NCBI GenBank assembly: GCA_003155655.1
Contig: PMDS01000026.1
Coordinates: 88,161 to 152,160 of the forward strand
DNA: 64,000 bases
Direction of reading: 5' to 3'
Source: Melioribacter sp.
GTDB lineage: Bacteria > Bacteroidota > Ignavibacteria > Ignavibacteriales > Melioribacteraceae
The position numbers and the translations under genes are program-made. The notes under the pieces are model-generated. The model worked only from the letters and a program-made list of their open reading frames with translations. It had not been told where the DNA came from and searched no databases. Of this stretch, positions 54,123-62,968 are shown in pieces (the first letter of the stretch is position 1; each line of letters starts with the position of its first letter).

Positions 54123-54146
54123 CCGTCAGGGAATGGTCCCTGACGG
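54123..54146 (+). repeat. REP hairpin, right of RAYT
   Basis: CCGTCAGGGA and TCCCTGACGG form a perfect 10-bp stem with loop ATGG, two bases after the RAYT stop. Its core is the exact reverse complement of the left REP core. Confidence 0.85.
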
Positions 54147-54170
54147 CCAAGTCAATTTTAACACAGTCTC

Positions 54171-54388
54171 TTTATCGCGGGGACATAAAAACAAAAACAC
54201 GGCCGGGCCCCGATTTCACCTAAAGGTTCATCGGGGTAAACTTTACAGAAGGGATGGCTATGCCAATCCCAAGGAGACAAAATTGTCTATATCGGTACTT
54301 CCATTTTGGCTAAAGCCATGTTTAAGGGAAGGTTGCGTATTCTCCGTCATAAATGACGGAGTTATTACAGTAACATAGCAGATTCTTA
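54171..54388. repeat. Dispersed hairpin-rich repeat, copy A
   Basis: This 218-base element matches 58780-58943 over most of its length. Shared parts include TTTATCGCGGGGACATAA, CCAAGGAGACAAAATTGTCT, ACTTCCATTTTGGCTAAAGCC and TGACGGAGTTAT. It holds several small palindromes: AGACAA AA TTGTCT, GGCT AA AGCC, and a perfect 9-bp stem CTCCGTCAT AA ATGACGGAG (54343-54362). Copy A also carries an extra CCCCGAT...ATCGGGG hairpin (about 54209-54235) that copy B lacks. No open reading frame of note is shared by the two copies. Confidence 0.8.
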
Positions 54389-54458
54389 TCAATCAAAATA
54401 AAATATGCAGTTTATCAAATCATGAAATCATTTTTTCAACAACCTTATAATTAACCCA

Positions 54459-56843
54459 TTACTTTACTTTCTTTGAAACAACACTATCGTTCCATTTCCA
54501 ATTTTTTATTTCCGGCATATCCTCACCGTATTTATTAATGTAGCTCTTATGATCCAGTAATTTATCACGTAAAGCTTGTTTTACATATGCAGCGCGCGCT
54601 CCTTTACCCGGTACACGGTCTATAACATCGTTTACTAAATGGAAGCGGTCGAGTTCATTCAACACTACCATATCGAATGGAGTTGTTGTTGTTCCTTCCT
54701 CTTTATACCCGCGCACATGTATATTTTTATGATTAGCTCTACGGTAAGTTAAACGGTGAATCAACCACGGGTAACCATGAAATGCGAAGATTACCGGCTT
54801 GTCTTCTGTGAATAACAAATTGAAATCGTTATCGCTCAAACCGTGCGGGTGTTCACTTCTCGGCTGCAGTGTCATTAAATCAACTACATTAATTACGCGG
54901 ACTTTCAGATCTGGAAAATATTGTTTTAACAGATCAACAGCCGCCAAAGTCTCTAATGTAGGAGTATCGCCTGCACAAGCCATAATTACATCCGGATTAC
55001 TTCCGTTATCATTGCTAGCCCATTCCCAAATTCCAAGACCGGCCGTACAATGTTTAATAGCGGAATCCATATCCAGCCATTGAAGCGCCGGCTGCTTGCC
55101 CGCTATAATAACGTTTACATAATTTTTACTGCGCATGCAGTGATCGGTAACCGATAACAAAGTATTTGCATCCGGCGGAAGATAAATACGAATAATATCC
55201 GCTTTCTTATTTGCAACATGATCTATGAATCCCGGATCCTGATGACTAAATCCGTTGTGATCCTGCCTCCAGACGTGCGAAGTAAGCAAATAATTTAATG
55301 ATGCAATCGGACGGCGCCAAGGAATATGATCCGTAACCTTAAGCCATTTAGCGTGCTGGTTAAACATTGAATCAATAATATGAATGAAAGCTTCGTAACA
55401 TGAAAACAATCCGTGCCTTCCGGTAAGTAAATAACCTTCAATCCAGCCCTGGCATAAATGTTCGCTCAGAACTTCTACAACCCTTCCGTCAAAAGAAATA
55501 TGATCGTCGCCTTTTAATATTTCACCTATAAGAACTCTGTCTGTAATATCAAATAAAGCTGTTAAACGGTTCGATGCTGTTTCATCCGGCCCGAATATTC
55601 TTAAATTGCGGGCGTCCCAATTTAATTTCATAATGTCTCGGAGAAAATTTCCCATGATACGTGTTGCTTCGCTTTCTGTTGTACCAGGCTTAGGAACAGC
55701 AACCGCATAATCACGGAAGTCCGGCATCTTCAAATCGCGTAAAAGTAATCCGCCGTTCGCGCTTGGGTTAGCGCCCATTCTTTTTTCACCTTTAGGCGCA
55801 AGCTCCGCAAGTTCCGGTTTTAGTTTTCCATTCTTATCAAAAAGTTCAGCCGGTTTATAACTCTTCATCCATTTTTCCAGCAGCTTTAAATGCCCGGGTT
55901 TGGTAGAAAGTTCTGCAAGCGGAACCTGGTGTGAGCGGAATGTTCCTTCAACCTGAACTCCGTCAACCTTGTCTGGTCCGGTCCAGCCTTTTGGAGTAAT
56001 AAAACAAATCATTGGCCAGACAGGACGTTTCTTCAACCCGTTAGTCCGAGCATCACGTTGAATCTCTTTAATCTCAGCGAAAATTTTATCGAGAGTTGAC
56101 GCCATCAATTGATGCATCTTTTCCGGATCGTCACCTTCAACAAAATATGGTTTATAACCGTAACCCTTAAATAACTGTTCCAGCTCTTCCCTGTCAATAC
56201 GGGCAAGTATTGTTGGATTGGAAATTTTATATCCGTTTAAATGTAGAATAGGAAGGACCGCTCCGTCATGAACGGGGTTAAGAAATTTGTTTGAATGCCA
56301 GCTAGTTGCAAGAGCGCCGGTTTCTGCCTCGCCGTCGCCAACAACGCATGCAACAATTAAATCGGGGTTATCGAACGCTGCGCCGTAAGCGTGAGCAAGA
56401 GAATAACCAAGTTCTCCGCCTTCATTAATTGAACCAGGTGTTTCCGGAGCTACATGACTTGGTATTCCGCCCGGAAATGAAAACTGTGTGAATAATTTTT
56501 TTAATCCGGCTTCATCCTGTGTTATGTTCGGATAAAATTCGCTGTAGGTTCCTTCAAGATAAGTGTTGGCTACCAATCCGGGTCCGCCGTGTCCAGGACC
56601 CGTTACGTAGATCATGCTAAGATTATTTTCATTTATGATGCGGTTAAGATGAACATAAATGAAATTTAAACCCGGCGTTGTACCCCAATGACCCAGCAGT
56701 CTCGGTTTAACGTGTTTTAATTGTAACGGCTCTTTAAGAAGAGGGTTATCGAATAAATAAATCTGCCCGACAGATAAATAGTTGGCTGCCCGCCAATAAG
56801 CGTGCATTTTCTTTAACATTTCTTTTGATAACGGTCCGTTCAT
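54459..56843 (-). CDS. xfp: Phosphoketolase (xylulose-5-P / fructose-6-P)
   Basis: The 794-residue thiamine-diphosphate enzyme splits xylulose 5-phosphate (and often fructose 6-phosphate) into acetyl phosphate and a triose or tetrose phosphate. It shows [49 protein letters not shown], the TPP motif [22 protein letters not shown] (169-190), [10 protein letters not shown] and [16 protein letters not shown], all typical of the family. The length is standard. An SD-like GAGGAAAT precedes the ATG at 56843. It stands alone; no acetate kinase gene is near. It gives acetyl phosphate for energy or acetyl-CoA, and complements the transaldolase of the same pathway at 8.4 kb. Confidence 0.96.
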   Translation of the reverse strand: MNGPLSKEMLKKMHAYWRAANYLSVGQIYLFDNPLLKEPLQLKHVKPRLLGHWGTTPGLNFIYVHLNRIINENNLSMIYVTGPGHGGPGLVANTYLEGTYSEFYPNITQDEAGLKKLFTQFSFPGGIPSHVAPETPGSINEGGELGYSLAHAYGAAFDNPDLIVACVVGDGEAETGALATSWHSNKFLNPVHDGAVLPILHLNGYKISNPTILARIDREELEQLFKGYGYKPYFVEGDDPEKMHQLMASTLDKIFAEIKEIQRDARTNGLKKRPVWPMICFITPKGWTGPDKVDGVQVEGTFRSHQVPLAELSTKPGHLKLLEKWMKSYKPAELFDKNGKLKPELAELAPKGEKRMGANPSANGGLLLRDLKMPDFRDYAVAVPKPGTTESEATRIMGNFLRDIMKLNWDARNLRIFGPDETASNRLTALFDITDRVLIGEILKGDDHISFDGRVVEVLSEHLCQGWIEGYLLTGRHGLFSCYEAFIHIIDSMFNQHAKWLKVTDHIPWRRPIASLNYLLTSHVWRQDHNGFSHQDPGFIDHVANKKADIIRIYLPPDANTLLSVTDHCMRSKNYVNVIIAGKQPALQWLDMDSAIKHCTAGLGIWEWASNDNGSNPDVIMACAGDTPTLETLAAVDLLKQYFPDLKVRVINVVDLMTLQPRSEHPHGLSDNDFNLLFTEDKPVIFAFHGYPWLIHRLTYRRANHKNIHVRGYKEEGTTTTPFDMVVLNELDRFHLVNDVIDRVPGKGARAAYVKQALRDKLLDHKSYINKYGEDMPEIKNWKWNDSVVSKKVK

Positions 56844-57211
56844 ATTTCCTCATAATTTTTTATTTAGAATAATAAAGATTTTATTTGCGTTTTGCCCTGT
56901 TTCAGTCCAACAATATCTATATAACGCTTAAAGTTAGGGGTTTGTTTCAAAAAAAAAGAGGAGACATGATGGAAAAAGTAGAATTATTCGTAGACCTGCC
57001 TGACGCTTGCTGCAATGCCGGTAGACAGGGGCGAAGGCTGTACATTGTCTTCTTTTTAATTACCAATACCTGAGACTACCCGGCGGATTATCTCTAATGT
57101 AGATTAATATTTAGGTGCTTAAAATTTGCGTTGAATTATTCTTCCAAATATTTATCTTAATATTAGTTTTAAAGTGGATTGTTTAGACTTATCAATTTTA
57201 TAATATAGATA
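56844..57211. other. Intergenic gap with one possible 35-codon ORF
   Basis: The only signal in this 368-base gap is AGAGGAG followed by ATG at 56966, a strong SD with a reading frame of 35 codons to 57073 (MMEKVELFVDLPDACCNAG and on). The middle of it contains REP-like GTAGAC...GTAGACAGGGG repeats, so it may be a chance frame through a palindrome. No promoter was recognised. Confidence 0.25.
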
Positions 57212-58687
57212 ATGAACATAGGGAGAAAATTTAATTATTTAATTATTTCTTTATCCATTCTTCTTACACTTGCATCCTGTGATAAAGAGGTATTTACAGG
57301 AATACCCGATCCGGCGCCTTCTAAATATTACCAAATATATATTCAATCTAAGCCTAATAGTGCTTCAATTTACTTGAACTCAAAAAACATGGGGATTAAA
57401 ACTCCTGATTCTTTAAAATGGATTCCGGAAGGCAATCAGTTAATCACTCTTAAATTGCCGTTATACCAGGATACAACTATCACTTTGAATTTAACAGGAG
57501 GAGGGACTAAAAATCTGTTTGTTGATTTTTCAATGAATTCAAAAAATGTGGGCAATTTAAATCTTGGTTCCGATCCTGTTGGAGCTGAATTATGGCTTAA
57601 TGATACTCATTTGGATAAAAAAACACCCTGTGTAATAAGCCGCCTTGTACCGGGCGATTACAAAGTAAAACTGACATCACCATTACACCGGGCGGATAGC
57701 ACCAATATAACAGTTCCCAGTTTTAAAACTACAGATCTTTTTATTACGCTTGAAGATACCAGCAAATGGGTTAGTTATAATACCCGCAATTCTCCAATGG
57801 TTAGTGATTATATATTTTCACTAGCCTGCGATAAAAACAACGTAGAGTGGATTGGAACAGCTAACGGACTAATGAGTCTATCGGGGAAAAAGTGGAATCT
57901 ATATAAAACATCCAATTCAATTTTACAGAGCGATTTTATAAGCTGTATTGGTGTTGATAGTTCAAACAAAAAATGGATAGGCACATCTGCAGGATTATTT
58001 ACTTATGACGGTACCACATGGCAGGATTATTCAAGCAATCTGCCCGACCCACATGTAACTGCAATCTTGTTCGATAAAGCCGGCAGCGTTTGGATCGGTA
58101 CTTATGGCGGACTTGTAAAATTTTCTACCAGTACCTGGTCTGTTTATAATATAAACAACAGCGGACTTAAGGAAAATCTTGTAACATGTCTTACTGAGGA
58201 TAATACAGGCAAAATTTGGATGGGAACGCCTCATAATTATATAAATATTTTTGACGGTAAAAACTGGAAGTATTATGATAACACAAACATCAACTCCAGG
58301 ATAAATGGTGTTGGCAAAGATGCGCTTTTAATTCAGGCTATGGCAATGGATAGTAAAGGAATTATTTGGGTGAGTATGGTGGGTCCTACAGGCGGAGCTA
58401 TTGTGCTAACTTTTGACGGCAGTACATGGAATATTATTACAGGCATGAGTTATTTTGGCGGGAGTTATCCATTGGCTATGTATTCTAAAGGTGATTTTTT
58501 AATCTTTGGTAATTATAACGGATTAAGTGTTCAGAATAATATCAAAAATAGTTTTTCGTATTTTAAAACCGCTAACTCCGCATTGCAGCTTTTCAGATTG
58601 CAGGCAGTTACAATGGATAACCAAAATAATATCTGGGTGGGATCATTTTTTTATGGAATCGGAAAATTCAAAAACGGGAATTTTTAG
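57212..58687 (+). CDS. PEGA-domain and regulator-propeller lipoprotein
   Basis: The 491-residue protein has a lipoprotein signal (LSILLTLASC, lipobox Cys). Two PEGA-like domains follow (QIYIQSKPNSASIYLNSKNMGIKTP and GNLNLGSDPVGAELWLNDTHLDKKTP, about 46-175). The rest is a beta-propeller of repeats with the Reg_prop form NVEWIGTANGLMSL, KKWIGTSAGLFTYDG, SVWIGTYGGLVKF, KIWMGTPHNYINIFDG and NIWVGSFFYGIG. Such propellers form the sensor part of hybrid two-component proteins in this phylum; here there is no transmembrane or kinase domain, so it is a free, lipid-anchored sensor or scaffold. The ligand is unknown. Confidence 0.85.
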   Translation: MNIGRKFNYLIISLSILLTLASCDKEVFTGIPDPAPSKYYQIYIQSKPNSASIYLNSKNMGIKTPDSLKWIPEGNQLITLKLPLYQDTTITLNLTGGGTKNLFVDFSMNSKNVGNLNLGSDPVGAELWLNDTHLDKKTPCVISRLVPGDYKVKLTSPLHRADSTNITVPSFKTTDLFITLEDTSKWVSYNTRNSPMVSDYIFSLACDKNNVEWIGTANGLMSLSGKKWNLYKTSNSILQSDFISCIGVDSSNKKWIGTSAGLFTYDGTTWQDYSSNLPDPHVTAILFDKAGSVWIGTYGGLVKFSTSTWSVYNINNSGLKENLVTCLTEDNTGKIWMGTPHNYINIFDGKNWKYYDNTNINSRINGVGKDALLIQAMAMDSKGIIWVSMVGPTGGAIVLTFDGSTWNIITGMSYFGGSYPLAMYSKGDFLIFGNYNGLSVQNNIKNSFSYFKTANSALQLFRLQAVTMDNQNNIWVGSFFYGIGKFKNGNF

Positions 58688-58771
58688 TTTTCACACAGCT
58701 TTATTTCATTGATTTAAAAAATTACAGTGGCGATGAGCTTGCCCAATGTTGTCATGGTTAATAGATATTAA

Positions 58772-58943
58772 CCCCGCGATTTATCGCGGGGACATAATAG
58801 CAAAAACACGGATGGGCTTTAGCCCAAGGAGACAAAATTGTCTATATCGTTACTTCCATTTTGGCTAAAGCCTTGTATAAAGGAAGGTTTAGTATTCTCC
58901 ATCATTAATGACGGAGTTATGACAGTTACATAACAGATTCTTT
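58772..58943. repeat. Dispersed hairpin-rich repeat, copy B
   Basis: The second copy of the element at 54171-54388. It begins with a perfect palindrome CCCCGCGA TTTA TCGCGGGG (58772-58791) and has GGGCTTTAGCCC where copy A has a longer insertion. It keeps AGACAA AA TTGTCT and GGCT AA AGCC, and the last stem is CTCCATCAT TA ATGACGGAG (one mismatch). The remaining sequence of 58688-59069 has no gene. Confidence 0.8.
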
Positions 58944-59069
58944 ATTGCATAGAAATAAAAACAACGTTATAAATGGACTTAATAATAGAGCTGCCAAAAA
59001 TTATTTTCCTAACCTGACAACATTTACCCGCCGGGTTGTCTCTACATAAAAAATAACCCCGCTTTAAAA

Positions 59070-59121
59070 TAAAAAAAGCCCCGCTCTGTTATCCGTTAGC
59101 TAACGGAGACGGAACGGGACT
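59070..59121 (-). terminator. Terminator of the cold-shock gene, with inserted palindrome
   Basis: AGTCCCGTTC and GAGCGGGGCT form a 10-bp stem (two wobble pairs) followed by seven T on the minus strand. The 25-base loop contains the perfect 16-bp palindrome TCCGTTAGCTAACGGA (59092-59107), which also occurs in the T-loop of the decayed tRNA at 29704. Confidence 0.75.
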
Positions 59122-59139
59122 CAAAGATCGAAATAATTA

Positions 59140-59352
59140 TTAGCTGATTAATTTAACATCAGATGCCTGAAGGCCTTTTGCGCCCTGGGTTACTGAAAAT
59201 TCAACTTTATCATTTTCTTCTAGAGATTTATAGCCATCACCAATAATTGACTTAAAATGTACAAATACATCTTCGCCGCTTGCTTGTTGAATGAAACCAA
59301 ATCCTTTAGTACTGTTGAACCATTTTACTGATCCTTGTTTGCGCTCTGCCAT
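59140..59352 (-). CDS. Cold-shock-domain protein
   Basis: From ATG 59352 (AAAAAGGAG eight bases upstream) the protein has 70 residues. [40 protein letters not shown] carries both RNA-binding motifs, KGFGFI (RNP1) and VFVHF (RNP2), of the cold-shock fold. It binds single-stranded nucleic acid and melts RNA structures. The frame is open to 59424, but the extension has no homology to the family. The predicted leader is about 170 bases, as in cspA-type thermosensing leaders. The exact paralogue type cannot be set. Confidence 0.95.
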   Translation of the reverse strand: MAERKQGSVKWFNSTKGFGFIQQASGEDVFVHFKSIIGDGYKSLEENDKVEFSVTQGAKGLQASDVKLIS

Positions 59353-59526
59353 AACAGATGCTCCTTTTTGTAATTGATTGTTAGTTTTTGACAGGGCTTG
59401 AAATCTACTGAAGGGATAGAACAAATTACGTCTACATCTACAATCACCCGGTTATTAGCCGGATTTTTACTTCTAAACTTACTGTCTTGCAAGAACAAAC
59501 ATACACTAACATTGTTCAGTAACCTA

Positions 59527-59555
59527 ATTATCTTTAAATTATTATTTGATGTCAA
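59527..59555 (-). promoter_or_regulatory. Consensus promoter of the cold-shock gene
   Basis: On the minus strand TTGACA (59550-59555), exactly 17 bases, then GATAAT (59527-59532). Transcription would begin near 59520, giving a 5' leader of about 168 bases before the ATG. Confidence 0.6.
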
Positions 59556-59593
59556 GACAAGGCAGTCTTGCTTAGATATGTTCAAGTGAATTA

Positions 59594-60964
59594 TTAATTA
59601 ATAATAATTTGCTTACCCGGTTCTGCTGAATGAAGTTTTATGTGTCCATACTTTTCAAGTATTTGATAACCAAGCCAGTCTTTTGATTTATGATCACCGT
59701 GTACCAAAACAACACTTTTGGGATTTACCTGCTTCACTATTTCCAGCAGCCCCTCTCTTCTTGAATGAGACGAAAAATAAAATCTTTCAATTTCGCAATT
59801 AACTTTATGATATTCTCCAATTTCACTCAACTGAATAAGTTCTCCTTTTGCTGAAGCCATTACACGGTAACCCGGAGTATCAGTATCCATATATCCAACT
59901 CCAAAGATTCCGAATGATTCCTGGCGAAGCCAGAAATCGAGAAGTTTATATGATGTTGTTCCTTGCAGCATCATACCGCTGGAAGCCAGTACAATTCCCG
60001 GATTTTTCTTGAAAAAATTAAAATCTTCTATATCATAAATATTGTATTGAGGAATGTCGTGCAGTTCAAGTTCTATTCTATTTCTGCGGACAAGAAAGCG
60101 GTTATTATCATACACCCTAGAAATATCCTTTCCAATTCCGCCTGTATAAATAATCGATTCGGTAAGAGAGCCTGATTTCATTAAAGAAAAAATTGTTGAA
60201 AGGATTTCCTGGGTTTTTCCGAGTGCAAAAACCGGCACAAGTATGGAACCGCCATTGTGCAAAATTTTGTTTGCTTTCGCTTCAAAACGTTTTGCTTCAC
60301 TTTGCCATACACCAATTTTCCCTGAATCGGTTCCTCCGTAAGTTGATTCTAATATTAATGTGTCAATATTTTTTATTTTACCCAGATCGGCTTCTATCAT
60401 AATTGACTGCCCGCCGGTATTTATATCGCCGGTATAAAATATCTTTTGCCCGTTGTGTTCAATCAATATCCCGGCAGAACCAAGAATATGTCCTGCATCA
60501 TAAAAAGAAAAATTGACAGGCAATTGAGAATTATGCCTGATTCCTTTAAGAGAAATTATTTCATTATATCCGGTTGCACGTATGCTTCGTACAAGCAAAT
60601 CAATTTCCTCGTGTGTATAAATTTTGTATTCATCTTGCTGTTCAAAATTTTCAACTATAATATTTGCAGCGTTGTGAAGCGTAATTTCTGCAATTTCTTT
60701 TGTTTGAGGAGTTGAATAAATAATTGTGTGGGGAAACTGATGTATTAAAAACGGAAGCGAGCCAATATGATCCTGATGTGCATGACTTATAAAGGCAAAA
60801 TCGAGGGGCAGATCATTAAGTAAATCAAATTTGGGAAGCGCATCTTTTCCTTTCTTGCGCGGGTGAATTCCACAATCTAAAAGGATTCCCGTTCCATTAA
60901 TATTTAGATAAAAACAACTCGCACCAATCTCATCAGCCCCGCCAAGTGGTATTAAGCTGTTCAT
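59594..60964 (-). CDS. Beta-CASP metallo-beta-lactamase-fold RNA nuclease
   Basis: The 456-residue protein begins IPLGGADEIGASCFYLNINGTGILLDCGIHPR. The metal-binding motif is HAHQDH (His61, His63, Asp65, His66), with more ligands in GHILGSAGILIEHNG and TGDIN. A beta-CASP insertion (ILVPVFALGKTQEIL and GIVLASSGMMLQG) and the C-terminal VVLVHGDHKSKDWL (last His) complete the RNA-specific family, related to archaeal CPSF-like nucleases and bacterial YsH1-like proteins. It would be an RNA endo- or exonuclease. It starts five bases after the YD-repeat gene stop and is followed by the cold-shock gene 240 bases on. Confidence 0.9.
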   Translation of the reverse strand: MNSLIPLGGADEIGASCFYLNINGTGILLDCGIHPRKKGKDALPKFDLLNDLPLDFAFISHAHQDHIGSLPFLIHQFPHTIIYSTPQTKEIAEITLHNAANIIVENFEQQDEYKIYTHEEIDLLVRSIRATGYNEIISLKGIRHNSQLPVNFSFYDAGHILGSAGILIEHNGQKIFYTGDINTGGQSIMIEADLGKIKNIDTLILESTYGGTDSGKIGVWQSEAKRFEAKANKILHNGGSILVPVFALGKTQEILSTIFSLMKSGSLTESIIYTGGIGKDISRVYDNNRFLVRRNRIELELHDIPQYNIYDIEDFNFFKKNPGIVLASSGMMLQGTTSYKLLDFWLRQESFGIFGVGYMDTDTPGYRVMASAKGELIQLSEIGEYHKVNCEIERFYFSSHSRREGLLEIVKQVNPKSVVLVHGDHKSKDWLGYQILEKYGHIKLHSAEPGKQIIIN

Positions 60965-60969
60965 TTATA

Positions 60970-61935
60970 TTACTTATAAAATTCATATACGTACTTTGTG
61001 TAGAAAGCAGGTTTGTCCTGGGTATCATACCTGATTTCCTCATTTTGCAGGCGGTTTGAATTATAATTGAAACAAACTCTAAACTGCCTGCTTCCGTCCG
61101 GAAGATATAATTTGTCTTCGAGAAGGTCGCCGTTTGTATTGTATGACATATATCTTTTCCACTGGTTATTAGCCATTTCAATCATGTTTCCGTTATTGTC
61201 ATATTTATACTTAGTAACCACACTGCCGGAACCATTTTTTTTCTCTTCTATTACAAGTCTTCCGGATGCGTCATATGAAGCATTTATCTCTTCAGCAACC
61301 TTGGAATTTGCATCTTTGGATATAACTTTGTTTTTCAACCCGTTAACGTAACTAATTGTTTGAATCGCTGTTACTTGATTATCTTTAGATATGATTTTTG
61401 TTTCTATTAAATTTCCATCTGTATCGTAAGTAAAAAGCATTTTTGTAAAGCCGGGATTTTTTCCGTCATCAATTTTTCTTTCAATCTCATTTCCATTTTT
61501 ATCAAAAACCGATTCACGTGTCGCTTTAGTCTTTTTTTGCGAATCAAACGTTGTTGAGGAGATCATATTTCCCATTGCATCATATGTATATGTAAATTTT
61601 GAATTTATAGCGCCCAAACTGCTGTACATAATATGTTCTTTGCATAAACCATTTGTTCCAAATGTAACTTTTTCAACAAGTGTTTTTTTATCCCATAGCT
61701 TTCCATCCCTTTTATAGAATGTAGCGTATTTATTTCTTGTTTTAACTTTTAGTTTGGCAGCTTTATCAAGCTCTTTTTGAGACTGGTCAGCAATTTCACC
61801 TTTATTCTTTAATTGACGTTTTGAAACTTGTGAAAATTCGCTGCCGGATGATATTATCAACACAAAAAATACTGCAAAAATCAAAAGTAGAATTGGATAT
61901 TTTTTTTCATAAGCGGTTGGCAAAACTTCATTCAT
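60970..61935 (-). CDS. Membrane-anchored YD-repeat protein
   Basis: The 321-residue protein has one hydrophobic N-terminal segment (PILLLIFAVFFVLIISSG, about 13-30). The rest is a series of YD-like repeats of about 22 residues: FTYTYDAMGNMISSTTFDS, ESVFDKNGNEIERKID, LFTYDTDGNLIETKI, NASYDASGRLVIEEKK, YKYDNNGNMIEMANNQ and MSYNTNGDLLEDKLY. These are the repeats of RHS/YD proteins, but the shell is short and there is no toxin domain. It may be a small periplasmic or surface scaffold. It is the first gene of a probable pair with the beta-CASP nuclease. Confidence 0.8.
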   Translation of the reverse strand: MNEVLPTAYEKKYPILLLIFAVFFVLIISSGSEFSQVSKRQLKNKGEIADQSQKELDKAAKLKVKTRNKYATFYKRDGKLWDKKTLVEKVTFGTNGLCKEHIMYSSLGAINSKFTYTYDAMGNMISSTTFDSQKKTKATRESVFDKNGNEIERKIDDGKNPGFTKMLFTYDTDGNLIETKIISKDNQVTAIQTISYVNGLKNKVISKDANSKVAEEINASYDASGRLVIEEKKNGSGSVVTKYKYDNNGNMIEMANNQWKRYMSYNTNGDLLEDKLYLPDGSRQFRVCFNYNSNRLQNEEIRYDTQDKPAFYTKYVYEFYK

Positions 61936-62017
61936 TGTCTTCTCCGATCAACATTAAAAGATTTATCTAATTAATTTTTTTTATATCAAACCGGGAAATG
62001 ATATAAAGGTCATTCTT

Positions 62018-62968
62018 TTACAACACGGAAGTACTTTTTTGTTTCCTTTTTGATTTAGATTCTTCGTGATGTTTTTCCCTATAAAGCTGCCCAATTTCTG
62101 CACCAATAAGGAATAAACATGCAGAGTAGTACACCCAGAACAAAATTGCTACGATTAATACAAATGCACCGTAAATGGGACTTGTCTTTAGCATATTATT
62201 AATATAATAACCAAATAGAATTCTTGCCAGTTCCCACAATAATGCAGACCAGAATGCGCTTATTGCTACAACTCTCTTGCCAAGTTGTTCGTAAGGAAGC
62301 AGGTAATAGAGTACAAAAAACATAGCAAACATTATAAGGAAAGAAAGCATATAAGCCCCAACGTTCCAAAAAATGCTTGCTCTAAAAGATTGTATAAATT
62401 GGTAATTTATTAACAGTCCGCTAAAATAATTTAACGATGGGAATACAAACGTTGAGAGAGTAATTAAAAACAAAACAAGAATAACCATAAGTATATCACG
62501 TACTAACCCGAAGAAAAATCCTTCTTTCGATTTTACGTGAAATATCTGGTTCAGAATTGTTCTTACGCTTGTAAAAATCCAGGAAGAAGTTAAGAGTAAA
62601 CCAAATGCGCCGATAACACCGGCTAATGTCCTTGATTCAATTACATCAGGCAGACGCGCAACAATTATACGCTTTACATAAGTTGCATATGCAGAGTAAG
62701 GAATTGCCTGGTCAATTGCCGTGTTAAATTGTGCTTCTATTGATGCCTGGTCGAAAATAATTCCCAGAAGTGAAAACACAAGAAGAATTAAGGGGATAAC
62801 TCCTATAAAAAGAGAAAATGAAATTCCTGCACCGGAAAATAAAATATTATGGTCATCTATTCTTTTAAATAAGCCAAAAATATAATGTTTAACAAAATCT
62901 AAAAATTTCCTTATTGTGGGAAGCGAGATTACTGCTCCAAGTTTTTTAAATATTTTAAACCTTATCAT
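62018..62968 (-). CDS. YihY/BrkB-family inner-membrane protein
   Basis: The 316-residue protein has about six hydrophobic segments and the family pattern: NILFSGAGISFSLFIGVIPLILLVFSLLG near residue 40-68, LAGVIGAFGLLLTSSWIFTSVRTILNQIF (110-140), a central long region, and YGAFVLIVAILFWVYYSACLFLIGAEIGQLY (265-295). The C-terminus is a basic tail (SKSKRKQKSTSVL). BrkB/YihY proteins were once called ribonuclease BN; the function is now thought to be membrane transport or envelope-related and is unproven. It starts directly after the purL stop, so it is co-transcribed with it. Confidence 0.92.
   Translation of the reverse strand: MIRFKIFKKLGAVISLPTIRKFLDFVKHYIFGLFKRIDDHNILFSGAGISFSLFIGVIPLILLVFSLLGIIFDQASIEAQFNTAIDQAIPYSAYATYVKRIIVARLPDVIESRTLAGVIGAFGLLLTSSWIFTSVRTILNQIFHVKSKEGFFFGLVRDILMVILVLFLITLSTFVFPSLNYFSGLLINYQFIQSFRASIFWNVGAYMLSFLIMFAMFFVLYYLLPYEQLGKRVVAISAFWSALLWELARILFGYYINNMLKTSPIYGAFVLIVAILFWVYYSACLFLIGAEIGQLYREKHHEESKSKRKQKSTSVL

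Noticed and set aside
59325-59585. 86-codon minus-strand ORF in the csp leader
   Set aside because: It overlaps the csp promoter and the csp start in another frame and has no recognisable protein features; the leader function is more likely.
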